From Saprospiraceae bacterium (lineage in GTDB: Bacteria > Bacteroidota > Bacteroidia > Chitinophagales > Saprospiraceae), in the NCBI GenBank assembly GCA_020436935.1, contig JAGQWX010000012.1, positions 42,346-106,345 on the forward strand: a stretch of DNA of 64,000 bases, given 5' to 3'. The translations under genes and the position numbers were made by a program. Under the pieces are notes generated by a model that worked only from the letters and a program-made list of their open reading frames with translations, ran no database searches and was not told where the DNA came from. Shown in pieces: positions 54,476 through 62,778 of this stretch. Position 1 is the first letter of the stretch; each line of letters begins with the position of its first letter.

Positions 54476-55152
54476 TATTTTTCTCTTCTCAGGTCGCCGT
54501 TTCCAATCATTCCACTCAAAGATTCAATTTTTGCGGGCCCAACAAGGATAATGTCCCCGTTACCAACGCCATTTGCCTTTAAGGATATTTCAGCGGAGAT
54601 GGCTATATCACCGTTACCAACAGACTTCACATCACAGATACTCGATTCAAGTTTTCTCGCATTGATGTCGCCATTGCCCACATGATTTATCTTCAAAGAG
54701 CGAGTTTTGCCTTCAAAAGTTGCATCGCCATTTCCAGTATGTAACAATTCAAAACTTTCATTTTTGAGACCCTTAACATCCATGTCTGCGTTGCCGCGGT
54801 ATTCAATTTTTTTACAGGACGGCATGCCGATGGTAATGGAAATGTTTGTCTTTTCGAGGTATAATCGCCCGTTTTCGTTTCCTTCGAGGTAAATGCGAAG
54901 AGCGCCACTTTTGGTTTGCTCTACCGAAAAACGATCAATAATATTGTCGTCCATTGATACGCTCAATGAAGGCTTTTCAGAAAGGTTGATAAAGATTTTT
55001 CCATCGAAGTCCTGGATGATCAAATCAGTGCTTTCCTGAACGGTGAATGATTTTTTTACCACTTTTCCACTGCCTTTCAAAATTTTGCTTTGAGCATTGG
55101 ATTGCAAAGCCATCAATGTTACTGATAACAAAAAGAAGAACCATTTTTTCAT
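54475..55152 (-). CDS. GIN domain (DUF2807) secreted protein
   Basis: 225 residues from MKKWFFFLLSVTLMALQSNAQ at 55152, with a signal peptide. The mature part is the GIN (head) domain, a right-handed beta-helix-like fold rich in Asn/Gly/Asp; the motif GNGD recurs at regular intervals of 16-20 residues (HTGNGDATFEG, HVGNGDINARK, SVGNGDIAISA, GVGNGDIILVG, MIGNGDLRREK). Function is unknown; many are found in Bacteroidota envelopes. It is the first gene of a pair with the membrane AraC regulator, to which it could supply a signal. Confidence 0.85.
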   Translation of the reverse strand: MKKWFFFLLSVTLMALQSNAQSKILKGSGKVVKKSFTVQESTDLIIQDFDGKIFINLSEKPSLSVSMDDNIIDRFSVEQTKSGALRIYLEGNENGRLYLEKTNISITIGMPSCKKIEYRGNADMDVKGLKNESFELLHTGNGDATFEGKTRSLKINHVGNGDINARKLESSICDVKSVGNGDIAISAEISLKANGVGNGDIILVGPAKIESLSGMIGNGDLRREK

Positions 55153-55219
55153 TTTAATCAATTTAGACTGCAATCCTCGGAAGAATTCTTAAACAAAGGG
55201 TTTCATATCATGTTTGCAA

Positions 55220-55243
55220 GGTATCAAATTATATTTTGATACC
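55220..55243. promoter_or_regulatory. Operator-like inverted repeat upstream of the amidase gene
   Basis: GGTATCAAA (55220-55228) and TTTGATACC (55235-55243) form a perfect 9-bp inverted repeat with a 6-base AT spacer. It lies 34 bases before the amidase ATG and in the divergent gap to the GIN gene. It is a strong candidate for a dimeric regulator site. Confidence 0.5.
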
Positions 55244-55277
55244 ATTTTGTATTTTGGACCTTCATAAAACGATACAT

Positions 55278-56843
55278 ATGAGATTGATTTACATGGCTAT
55301 GATATTTTTGGTTTCATGCGGAGGCAACAAACAACAGGAAGCCGTTCAGGCCCTAACCCCAGAAGAGATTTTGGAAGCAGACATAAAGACCCTCACAACG
55401 GCATTTAAAGAAAAACGCATCAGTATTCCTGAATTGACGACTTTTTATTTGGACCGTATCCAGGAGATTGACGCCAACGGTCCGGAACTGCATGCTGTGC
55501 TAACCGTCAATCCGGATGCCATGGAAATTGCCCAACAACTTCAACAAGAATTTGAAGCAGGAAATATCAGAGGACCCTTGCACGGTATTCCGGTACTGAT
55601 CAAAGACAATATTGATACCCACGATAAAATGCCTACTACAGCAGGCTCCCGGGCATTGGCCGAGTCCTATCCGTTACAAGACAGCTATATTGTCAAAAAA
55701 CTCAGAGATGCCGGTGCTGTAATCATCGGCAAAACAAATCTGAGCGAATGGGCCAACTTCAGAGGCCGGAAATCATCAAGCGGATGGAGCGGACTCGGTG
55801 GTCAGACCAAAAACCCATACGTCCTGACCGCCAATCCATGTGGATCTTCCTCTGGGTCCGGTGTTGCAGTCTCTGCCAATTTGTGTGTGGTAGCCATTGG
55901 CACAGAAACCAATGGATCCATAGTATGTCCTTCGACGGCAAATGGCATTGTAGGCATCAAGCCGACTGTCGGATTGTGGAGCCGTCAAGGCATCATTCCC
56001 ATATCATTTACACAAGATACCCCTGGTCCTATGGCAAGAAATCTCACAGATGCCGTTACATTTTTGGCTCTACTTGCAGGAGAAGATCCAGCAGATCCGA
56101 AAACCAGCCTGAGCAAAGGCCAAGTATCAGAAGATTATACACAATTTTTGAAGGCAGATGGCCTTAAGGGCAAAAGAATAGGTGTAGACCACTCTGTTGA
56201 CAGCATCAATGATCAGGTCGACAGTTTGATGAAAGAAGCTTTGGCAATTATGGAGGCTCAGGGCGCCACACTGGTTGATGTTGGAAACATCATGGCAGAA
56301 GGAACAGGTGATGCGTCTTTCACCATCATGCTTTACGAATATAAAGATGGCCTCAATAAATATTTTGCTTCACTTGGACCCAAGGCACCTGTAAAATCAT
56401 TAGAAGAGTTGATTGCTTTCAATAAAAAGGACAGCATAGAAATGTCATTTTATGGCCAGGAATTTCTTGAAATGGCACTTGGAAAAGGCGGTATGGACGA
56501 TAAAGAATACCTTGAAGCACTGCAAAAAGCCATGGAAGGAGCCGGAAAACTTGGCATCGATAAAGTCATGGACGAACTGCAGCTCGATGCCATAGTAGCA
56601 CCAACAGGAAGTCCTGCATGGACAACAGATCATCAAAACGGGGACAAATACAGCATGGGCACTTCATCGCCGGCAGCAATATCCGGATATCCTTCTATAA
56701 CCATTCCGATGGGTTTTGTGGGAGAATTGCCTGTCGGCATCAGTTTCTTTGGAAGGGCCTGGAGTGAGCCTAAATTGATAGAAGCAGCCTTTAACTATGA
56801 ACAGGCCAGTAAAAAAAGAAAAGCTCCAAAATTTATACCGTGA
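55278..56843 (+). CDS. Amidase-signature family lipoprotein
   Basis: About 521 residues from MRLIYMAMIFLVSCGG at 55278, with a lipobox VSCGG (Cys14). Amidase signature: catalytic Lys in GIPVLIKDNIDTHDK, GSSSGSGVAVSANL with the cis-Ser, and the nucleophilic Ser in GTETNGSIVCPSTANGIVGIKPTVG. It hydrolyses amides in the periplasm or at the surface; the exact substrate is not predictable. The longer frame from 55236 lacks the signal peptide and is rejected. A perfect inverted repeat lies just upstream. Confidence 0.88.
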   Translation: MRLIYMAMIFLVSCGGNKQQEAVQALTPEEILEADIKTLTTAFKEKRISIPELTTFYLDRIQEIDANGPELHAVLTVNPDAMEIAQQLQQEFEAGNIRGPLHGIPVLIKDNIDTHDKMPTTAGSRALAESYPLQDSYIVKKLRDAGAVIIGKTNLSEWANFRGRKSSSGWSGLGGQTKNPYVLTANPCGSSSGSGVAVSANLCVVAIGTETNGSIVCPSTANGIVGIKPTVGLWSRQGIIPISFTQDTPGPMARNLTDAVTFLALLAGEDPADPKTSLSKGQVSEDYTQFLKADGLKGKRIGVDHSVDSINDQVDSLMKEALAIMEAQGATLVDVGNIMAEGTGDASFTIMLYEYKDGLNKYFASLGPKAPVKSLEELIAFNKKDSIEMSFYGQEFLEMALGKGGMDDKEYLEALQKAMEGAGKLGIDKVMDELQLDAIVAPTGSPAWTTDHQNGDKYSMGTSSPAAISGYPSITIPMGFVGELPVGISFFGRAWSEPKLIEAAFNYEQASKKRKAPKFIP

Positions 56844-57090
56844 TGCTTTAACAACAAACTGCAGCTAAGATCATTGCTCAAATCCATCAGTTAAGCAAAT
56901 AACCGGATGCCCAGATATAAAGTAAGACATAGGTTTATGGCAGATATGCCGACAAATGGATATTTATATTGGTCAATATCGGGCATAGTTTATGGGAGAA
57001 CTTAAAGAAAGTAGATATTTTCTGGTACAGGAATAAAAACATGTTCAATTCATACATTCAATATGTGGTTTGAGTAAGATTTATTTGTTC
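56844..57090. other. Intergenic region, nothing recognised
   Basis: This AT-rich stretch between the amidase gene and the structured leader at 57091 shows no gene, RNA or repeat. No convincing promoter for the ccs gene was found in it. Confidence 0.5.
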
Positions 57091-57176
57091 CCCAGGGCTT
57101 AAAATTCATAATTTTAATAAATTCGTAGCATAAGGTGCTTTCACCTGCAACTAGTAGCAAAAAGCCATTCCCTGGG
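57091..57176 (+). promoter_or_regulatory. Structured leader candidate before the ResB-CcsA gene
   Basis: CCCAGGG (57091-57097) pairs with CCCTGGG (57170-57176) to close a domain holding two perfect hairpins: TTAAAATT-CAT-AATTTTAA (57099-57117) and AGGTG-CTTT-CACCT (57133-57146). The element ends 30 bases before the ATG at 57207. The layout resembles a cis-acting RNA, but I recognise no known riboswitch class. Confidence 0.4.
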
Positions 57177-57206
57177 TATTTTTGACTATATACGAACATC
57201 AGAATT

Positions 57207-60200
57207 ATGAACAAAACCTTAAGCAGACTCCGCAGGTTGCTCTACTCTTTTTTTGACAATAAAGCAGCGGCAGTCTATTTGCTCGTCTTCGCTGCTTCCA
57301 TCGGAATTGCAACATTCATTGAAAATGATTTTGGCACCAGTGCCGCACAAAAAGTAGTTTTTAGAACCAAATGGTTTGAAGCGCTTTTGGTCTTATTTGC
57401 CATTACCTTATTGGTAAATATCGCTGTCTATAGAATGATTCAAAATAAAAAATGGCCACTCATGTTGTTCCACCTGGCCATTGTCGTCATCATTATTGGC
57501 GCTGGTATAACCAGATATTTTGGTTATGAAGGCATGATGCACATCCGGGAAGGGGAAGGAAGTAATATCATAAGTTCAAGCGAAAACCATTTGATTTTTG
57601 ATGTCCAGAAAGATGGACAGATGTATCATTTTTATGAAGAAGTACTTTTCGCTTCACTGGGCAACAACCATTGGAATAGCGATTACCAGATTGGAAGTGA
57701 TGTTCTTTCTGTAAGTGTTGAAGAGGTCGTCCCAAATCCTGCACAGATTTTGGAAAAAAGTGCCGGAGGTAAACCTATCATTAAGATTGTCTTTGGAGGT
57801 GCCGGGGGTCGTGAGGAATACTTTCTATCACAAGGAGAAAGCAAAAGGATCAATGGCGTATTTTTCAATTTTACTCCTCAGGACAGACCAGACGCCATCA
57901 ACATTATTTACGATCAGGGCCAACTTTTATTCAAATCGGATAAACCGCTCTCGCAAATGGTCATGGCTACACAACAAAGATCGGAGATTTTCCCGGACTC
58001 AACCTACCATCCTTTGATGTTGAGAAGCATGTATTCAGATGGCATCAATTCCTGGGTCTTTGGTGATTTTCAGGAAAAGGCCTCTCTTCGGCTGGTCTCC
58101 GGTGAAAGAAAAATCAAAAACGAAAGTCTTATCGGGCTCCGTACAGTGGTAGGTTTTAAAGGTAGGAATATTGAAGAGCTGATCATAGGACAAAGAGGGG
58201 TCAGTGGCAGACCGGCCATATACAATTTTGACGATACCAAAGTTGCCATTGCCTACGGGTCAAAAGACATACAACTTCCCTTTGGTCTGGAGTTGATAGA
58301 CTTCACCATGGAAAAATATCCCGGGACCAACAGCGCTTCCTCCTATGAATCCAAGGTGAGATTGGTCGACCCTGCAAAAAATATTTCAAGAGAAGAAAGA
58401 ATTTATATGAACCATATTCTTGATCATGGGGGGTTTAGGTTTTTTCAGTCCTCTTTTGATCCCGATGAGAAAGGCTCATACCTGAGTGTCAATCACGATT
58501 TCTGGGGTACCTGGATCACTTATCTTGGATATTTTCTGCTTACCATTGGGATGTTTTGGTCAATGTTTGATAAGAAAAGCAGGTTTCAACAAGTGAACCA
58601 AAAACTTCAAACCATGCACCGAACAAAAATGCTGATGCCTGTTGTCATAGCAATGACGTTGTTTTCTTCGGCGCAACTTTCCGGACAATCCTTGACAGCT
58701 ATTGACAAAGAACATGCAGCATTGTTCAGTACACTTGTAGTTCAGGATTTTCAGGGAAGGATGAAACCACTCCATACATTAGACCGGGAAATTTTAAGAA
58801 AGATCTACAGGAAGGAATCAATTGAAGGACAAAACGCCGACCAGGTCATCCTCGGCATGATTTCTTTTCCTGACCAATGGCAGAAGATTCCAATGATCAA
58901 AATTGGCAATAACCCGGAGGTTCAGAAGTCTTTGAGTACAACACAGACGCATCTAACGTATGACGATTTTTTCAATGAAGACGGTTCTTACAAGTTAAGA
59001 GATGAGATCAGGAGGATCATCGCCTTAAAACCCATTGACAAATCTATTGCTGACAAAGAAATGATAAAAATTGACGAGCGTGTCAATATTGCCAATATGG
59101 TCTATACAGGCAGAATATTCAAAATCATTCCAGTGCCGGAGGATCCAGAAAAAACATGGTTTGCAGCACAGGAAATGGACACCGAGTTTATACAGAGCAA
59201 AGAAATTGCAGATAACTTTTTTGGAGCTTATGTAGATGCACTGAGGAATGGAGGAGAAGGAAAGGGTTATGATCAGGCAAACCAATTGCTACAGGAGTTA
59301 GAAGGATATCAAAGGGAGAAAGGCATCGGGGTAACGCCATCTTCAGGCAAAATCAGAAGTGAGATTTTGCTCAACAATCTGAGTGTTTTCAGCAGGCTTT
59401 CTATGTATTATGGCCTTTTGGGACTTGTATATTTGATCATTTTATTCTTAGGGGTTTTCAAACCAGACATAAACTTAGCAAAAACCCACAAAATATTGTT
59501 CTGGTTGTTTTTGTTGGGATTTGCCTTCCATACCCTGGGTCTTGGGCTCCGATGGTATGTTTCCGGCAGAGCTCCGTGGAGCAACGGCTATGAATCAATG
59601 ATATACATCGCATGGACTACTACCCTGGCAGGGCTCATTTTTGCCAGAAAATCCATTGGTGGGCTGGCCGCGACACTTATTTTGGCCGCCACACTTTTGC
59701 TGGTAGCTGGTCTAAGCTTTTTGGATCCCGAAATTACACCTTTGGTTCCCGTCCTGAAGTCCTATTGGTTGACCATACATGTATCCATGGAAGCCGGCTC
59801 GTACGGGTTCCTGATGTTGGGAGCATTGATAGGTCTGCTCAATTTGATCTTATTGATCTTCATCACTGAGGCGAATAAAGAAAGAATCAAAAGAGTCATT
59901 CAGGAGATGTCATTCATCAGTGAAATTACCCTTATTGGAGGCTTGACGATGGTCAGCATAGGTACTTATCTGGGAGGAGTGTGGGCCAATGAATCGTGGG
60001 GGAGATATTGGGGTTGGGACGCAAAGGAAACCTGGGCCCTGGTGACGGTACTGGTTTATGCTTTTATACTTCATATGCGCCTGATTCCCAAAATTTCTGG
60101 GCTATTTGCTTATAATTTGGCCACCTTATTTGGATGGGCTACTGTTTTAATGACCTATTACGGAGTCAATTATTACTTGTCGGGCTTGCATTCATATGCT

Positions 60201-60311
60201 GCGGGTGATCCTGTACCTATTCCAGTCTGGGTATATGTGGCAGTCGTCTCTGTGACGGTAATAAGTCTCGTTGCCTATTTCAAAAAGAGAAAGTACCCCA
60301 TTATCAGTTAA
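57207..60311 (+). CDS. ResB-CcsA fusion, system II cytochrome c assembly
   Basis: 1034 residues. The N-terminal ~480 residues are ResB-like (four helices, two near 15-35 and 57-78, a large periplasmic domain, one near 430-455). The C-terminal part from about 735 is CcsA, with eight helices, the haem-handling WWD segment WGRYWGWDAKETWALVT (about 931-947), and conserved His in FHTLGLGLRWYVSGRAPWSNGYES, TIHVSMEAGSYGF and HSYAAGDP. It exports haem and attaches it to CxxCH motifs. Fused forms are typical of Bacteroidota. Its stop lies 52 bases from the convergent OB-fold gene. Confidence 0.92.
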   Translation: MNKTLSRLRRLLYSFFDNKAAAVYLLVFAASIGIATFIENDFGTSAAQKVVFRTKWFEALLVLFAITLLVNIAVYRMIQNKKWPLMLFHLAIVVIIIGAGITRYFGYEGMMHIREGEGSNIISSSENHLIFDVQKDGQMYHFYEEVLFASLGNNHWNSDYQIGSDVLSVSVEEVVPNPAQILEKSAGGKPIIKIVFGGAGGREEYFLSQGESKRINGVFFNFTPQDRPDAINIIYDQGQLLFKSDKPLSQMVMATQQRSEIFPDSTYHPLMLRSMYSDGINSWVFGDFQEKASLRLVSGERKIKNESLIGLRTVVGFKGRNIEELIIGQRGVSGRPAIYNFDDTKVAIAYGSKDIQLPFGLELIDFTMEKYPGTNSASSYESKVRLVDPAKNISREERIYMNHILDHGGFRFFQSSFDPDEKGSYLSVNHDFWGTWITYLGYFLLTIGMFWSMFDKKSRFQQVNQKLQTMHRTKMLMPVVIAMTLFSSAQLSGQSLTAIDKEHAALFSTLVVQDFQGRMKPLHTLDREILRKIYRKESIEGQNADQVILGMISFPDQWQKIPMIKIGNNPEVQKSLSTTQTHLTYDDFFNEDGSYKLRDEIRRIIALKPIDKSIADKEMIKIDERVNIANMVYTGRIFKIIPVPEDPEKTWFAAQEMDTEFIQSKEIADNFFGAYVDALRNGGEGKGYDQANQLLQELEGYQREKGIGVTPSSGKIRSEILLNNLSVFSRLSMYYGLLGLVYLIILFLGVFKPDINLAKTHKILFWLFLLGFAFHTLGLGLRWYVSGRAPWSNGYESMIYIAWTTTLAGLIFARKSIGGLAATLILAATLLLVAGLSFLDPEITPLVPVLKSYWLTIHVSMEAGSYGFLMLGALIGLLNLILLIFITEANKERIKRVIQEMSFISEITLIGGLTMVSIGTYLGGVWANESWGRYWGWDAKETWALVTVLVYAFILHMRLIPKISGLFAYNLATLFGWATVLMTYYGVNYYLSGLHSYAAGDPVPIPVWVYVAVVSVTVISLVAYFKKRKYPIIS

Positions 60312-60316
60312 TAGTG

Positions 60317-60341
60317 AGCCCTTCCGAAGAGAGGGCTATAG
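60317..60341 (+). terminator. Possible terminator after the ResB-CcsA gene
   Basis: AGCCCT (60317-60322) and AGGGCT (60332-60337) form a 6-bp stem with a 9-base loop, followed by ATAGTTTT. The T-run is short, so efficiency is doubtful. It sits between two convergent genes. Confidence 0.4.
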
Positions 60342-60363
60342 TTTTCAGAGGGAAAGATTACGC

Positions 60364-61140
60364 TTATTGCAATGCGAAAACGCCTTCCTCTAAAATGAGT
60401 TCATAACTGTATCCCGAGCCAAAATCTTTGTTCAAGGTCAAGGTGGCCTGTACGGTAATTACCTGACCAATCTGAGCAGTCATTGGCGAAGTAACCACCA
60501 GGTCAAAATCATCCTTAGAACCGTCTTTGATGTGAATCCAGTTTTTACCGAGGATGTTGTTGTTGACCTTGGTAACACGCCCGGAAACAGTGACGCGTTT
60601 GCCAGCCAGTGAGGTCTTTTGTTTTAAAAGGTCAGAGATGCTTATGGACCCTTCTACCTTTACAGGACTGGAATTTTTTACTTCTGAAGGGGCTGCTTCT
60701 TCAGGAAGCGCCATATTGTGCTCCATGCCATGATCGCCGGATACGAGGTTTGAAACCAGGTATAATTTATCGAAGACTCTATTGTACTCCTTGCTTTCGA
60801 AGTGTTCCTGCAGCAATGATTTTTTATAAAAATAGGTCTTTCCTACCTGGATATCTTGCTTGGTAGCAGCTATCCAGAATTCATCTTCTCCTTCTTTTAC
60901 ACGAACATAAACATATTTCTCTGTTGGCAAAACTTCAAGGGCTACCACAGTATGCAAAGATTCTTCATTTACAGGCATTGTTGTAGCCGCCTGATCTGCT
61001 GCAGGTGGTTTTGAAAATATTCCTGATGAACTTGCTGTCCCAGCTGAGTTTCCCTGGGCCTCAATGACCTTTGGCTTTTGAGTGCATTGTATGGAAACAA
61101 GAACGACTATTCCAATTAAAACAGACTTTGACAATTGCAT
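60364..61140 (-). CDS. OB-fold lipoprotein
   Basis: 258 residues with a lipobox SIQC (Cys19). After a low-complexity linker come two beta-rich domains: one at about 60-130 (VVALEVLPTEKYVYVRVKEGEDEFWIAATKQDIQVGKTYFYKKSLLQEHFES, given in parts), and an OB-fold at about 170-255 (SLAGKRVTVSGRVTKVNNNILGKNWIHIKDGS...LVVTSPMTAQIGQVITVQATLTLNKD). Such lipoproteins often lie next to multihaem cytochrome genes. Role unknown. It follows the barrel gene by 9 bases. Confidence 0.75.
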   Translation of the reverse strand: MQLSKSVLIGIVVLVSIQCTQKPKVIEAQGNSAGTASSSGIFSKPPAADQAATTMPVNEESLHTVVALEVLPTEKYVYVRVKEGEDEFWIAATKQDIQVGKTYFYKKSLLQEHFESKEYNRVFDKLYLVSNLVSGDHGMEHNMALPEEAAPSEVKNSSPVKVEGSISISDLLKQKTSLAGKRVTVSGRVTKVNNNILGKNWIHIKDGSKDDFDLVVTSPMTAQIGQVITVQATLTLNKDFGSGYSYELILEEGVFALQ

Positions 61141-61149
61141 TTTATTTAT

Positions 61150-62778
61150 TTAAAATCTTTTTGAAATTCTGGTGTTGATTCTATAACCGTTTGAGTCAGT
61201 TGCTATTGATCTTTCGCACAAGATATTGAAAGTGTATTTCTTTGAAAAGCGAAGTCCCCAACCGAGTCCAAGATATTGCACTTCATTGGTGTATTCCGAC
61301 TGATGGTAGGTGTAATGCGCCCATCGATAGTATAATTCGACATTTGATTTACGTGAAATGTCCCTATAGTATCGTGCAGAATAAACATCGCCCAGCAAAT
61401 AATTGGATACATTTCTATTTGCGTTTAACAACAGATTCCCTTTAATGACAGGAACTGCATTCAATGAATAAAACAGGTTGATATTGTTGGAGGCATTTTG
61501 TTGATCGGACTGGAAGCGTTGTGCGACGCTCAAGCCAAAGTTGGAAACCTTAAACAGACGTGCATTCACCATCAGGCGCAGTCCTTGTCTCGCAAGATCG
61601 TCCTCCAGCATGTTCTCCAATTCCGTTTTGAAGGTTTCGTAGTAAATGATTTGTTTTCTGGTATCGTACGATAAGTTTATTCTGATGTTATTGGTGGGCC
61701 TGTAGGACAAAGATGCATATAGATTGGTGAGCTTGAGATTGTTGGTCATCTCACCATTCACCAGGTTGTACAGGTCCACCTCGGCAGTTGCATAAACATT
61801 GAGTTTATTCCATAAAGTACTGGAATGTTGCAGGTAGGAGAATCTTCGGTCAATGTTGAAATGGTTCCTTTGCTCCATTACACCAAGAGTGGTACTTCCT
61901 GCAAAAATTTTACTACTGTGCACCAGGCCGCCATATGCTCCAGTCATAAGTAAATTGAAATTGAAACGGTACATGGTGTAATCAGGCGCAAATCCGGCCA
62001 AAACTCCGACAAATTTGTTTTTGATGAAATATTCGCCCTGAACACCATCCAGGGCACCAAGCGATGATGCCCTTTGATTGAGCATTCTACCTGCACGAAA
62101 TGAAAGGTTATTATTGAGTTGGTAGGCAATAGATGCGCTATATACGCGTAGGTTTTGATCAAATTTCCATAAAGTATCATTTCTGAAATTTTGCCAATAA
62201 GCCGCATAGGTATCAAAAGAAATTTTTGAATCATTCAAGTTTGTACCAGCGAAATTCAATCGGTAGGCAAGTCTGTGTCGATTACCGTTTTGGGTCGACA
62301 GAGTACTGTAACTTGCGACACTCATTTTTCCAAATACCATTGCTTCAGGGCTCTTCTCTTCACGCAGTAGCTTTCGACTTAATTTTGCCAAAGAATCCTT
62401 CAAAATCGATTGCTCGACAGGGTTTTTCACAACCAACAACTCATTTTTTTCTTCCTTTTTGATGAACCTGATTTTACTGCCCTTTTTGATTTCACAACCA
62501 TAAAAAGGAGTACAGGCACATGAAAATGAAGATTTGTGATGTACTACCAAACACGGTACAGCTTCATTACGAGTAACCAGAAAAAGAGTATCACCTGCAC
62601 TGATCAGACTTGTGCTGTCAAACTTTACATACACATTATGTGAAGTCACAAAACTTACCTCCCCATCCATGGTGTCTGGAATGCCTTGTCCGAAGATACT
62701 TATCTGTAAGAGTAAAAACCCACTGATCAGTAAAGAAAGGATTTTGAATTTAAGACCTACCTCTTGGATGACATTCAT
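61150..62778 (-). CDS. Predicted outer-membrane beta-barrel protein next to the multihaem cytochrome
   Basis: 542 residues. A signal peptide precedes GQGIP. The N-terminal ~90 residues hold an SH3-like periplasmic part (FVTSHNVYVKFDSTSLISAGDTLFLVTRNEAVPCLVV) with three Cys in SCACTPFYGC. From about 160 to the C-terminus the sequence alternates aromatic and polar residues in repeated amphipathic strands (LAYRLNFAGTNLNDSKISFDTYAAY; VYSASIAYQLNNNLSFRAGRML) and ends ISKRF with a C-terminal Phe, the barrel-insertion signature. It overlaps the cytochrome gene by 29 bases, so translation is coupled. A PCC-type porin partner role is inferred. Confidence 0.75.
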   Translation of the reverse strand: MNVIQEVGLKFKILSLLISGFLLLQISIFGQGIPDTMDGEVSFVTSHNVYVKFDSTSLISAGDTLFLVTRNEAVPCLVVHHKSSFSCACTPFYGCEIKKGSKIRFIKKEEKNELLVVKNPVEQSILKDSLAKLSRKLLREEKSPEAMVFGKMSVASYSTLSTQNGNRHRLAYRLNFAGTNLNDSKISFDTYAAYWQNFRNDTLWKFDQNLRVYSASIAYQLNNNLSFRAGRMLNQRASSLGALDGVQGEYFIKNKFVGVLAGFAPDYTMYRFNFNLLMTGAYGGLVHSSKIFAGSTTLGVMEQRNHFNIDRRFSYLQHSSTLWNKLNVYATAEVDLYNLVNGEMTNNLKLTNLYASLSYRPTNNIRINLSYDTRKQIIYYETFKTELENMLEDDLARQGLRLMVNARLFKVSNFGLSVAQRFQSDQQNASNNINLFYSLNAVPVIKGNLLLNANRNVSNYLLGDVYSARYYRDISRKSNVELYYRWAHYTYHQSEYTNEVQYLGLGWGLRFSKKYTFNILCERSIATDSNGYRINTRISKRF

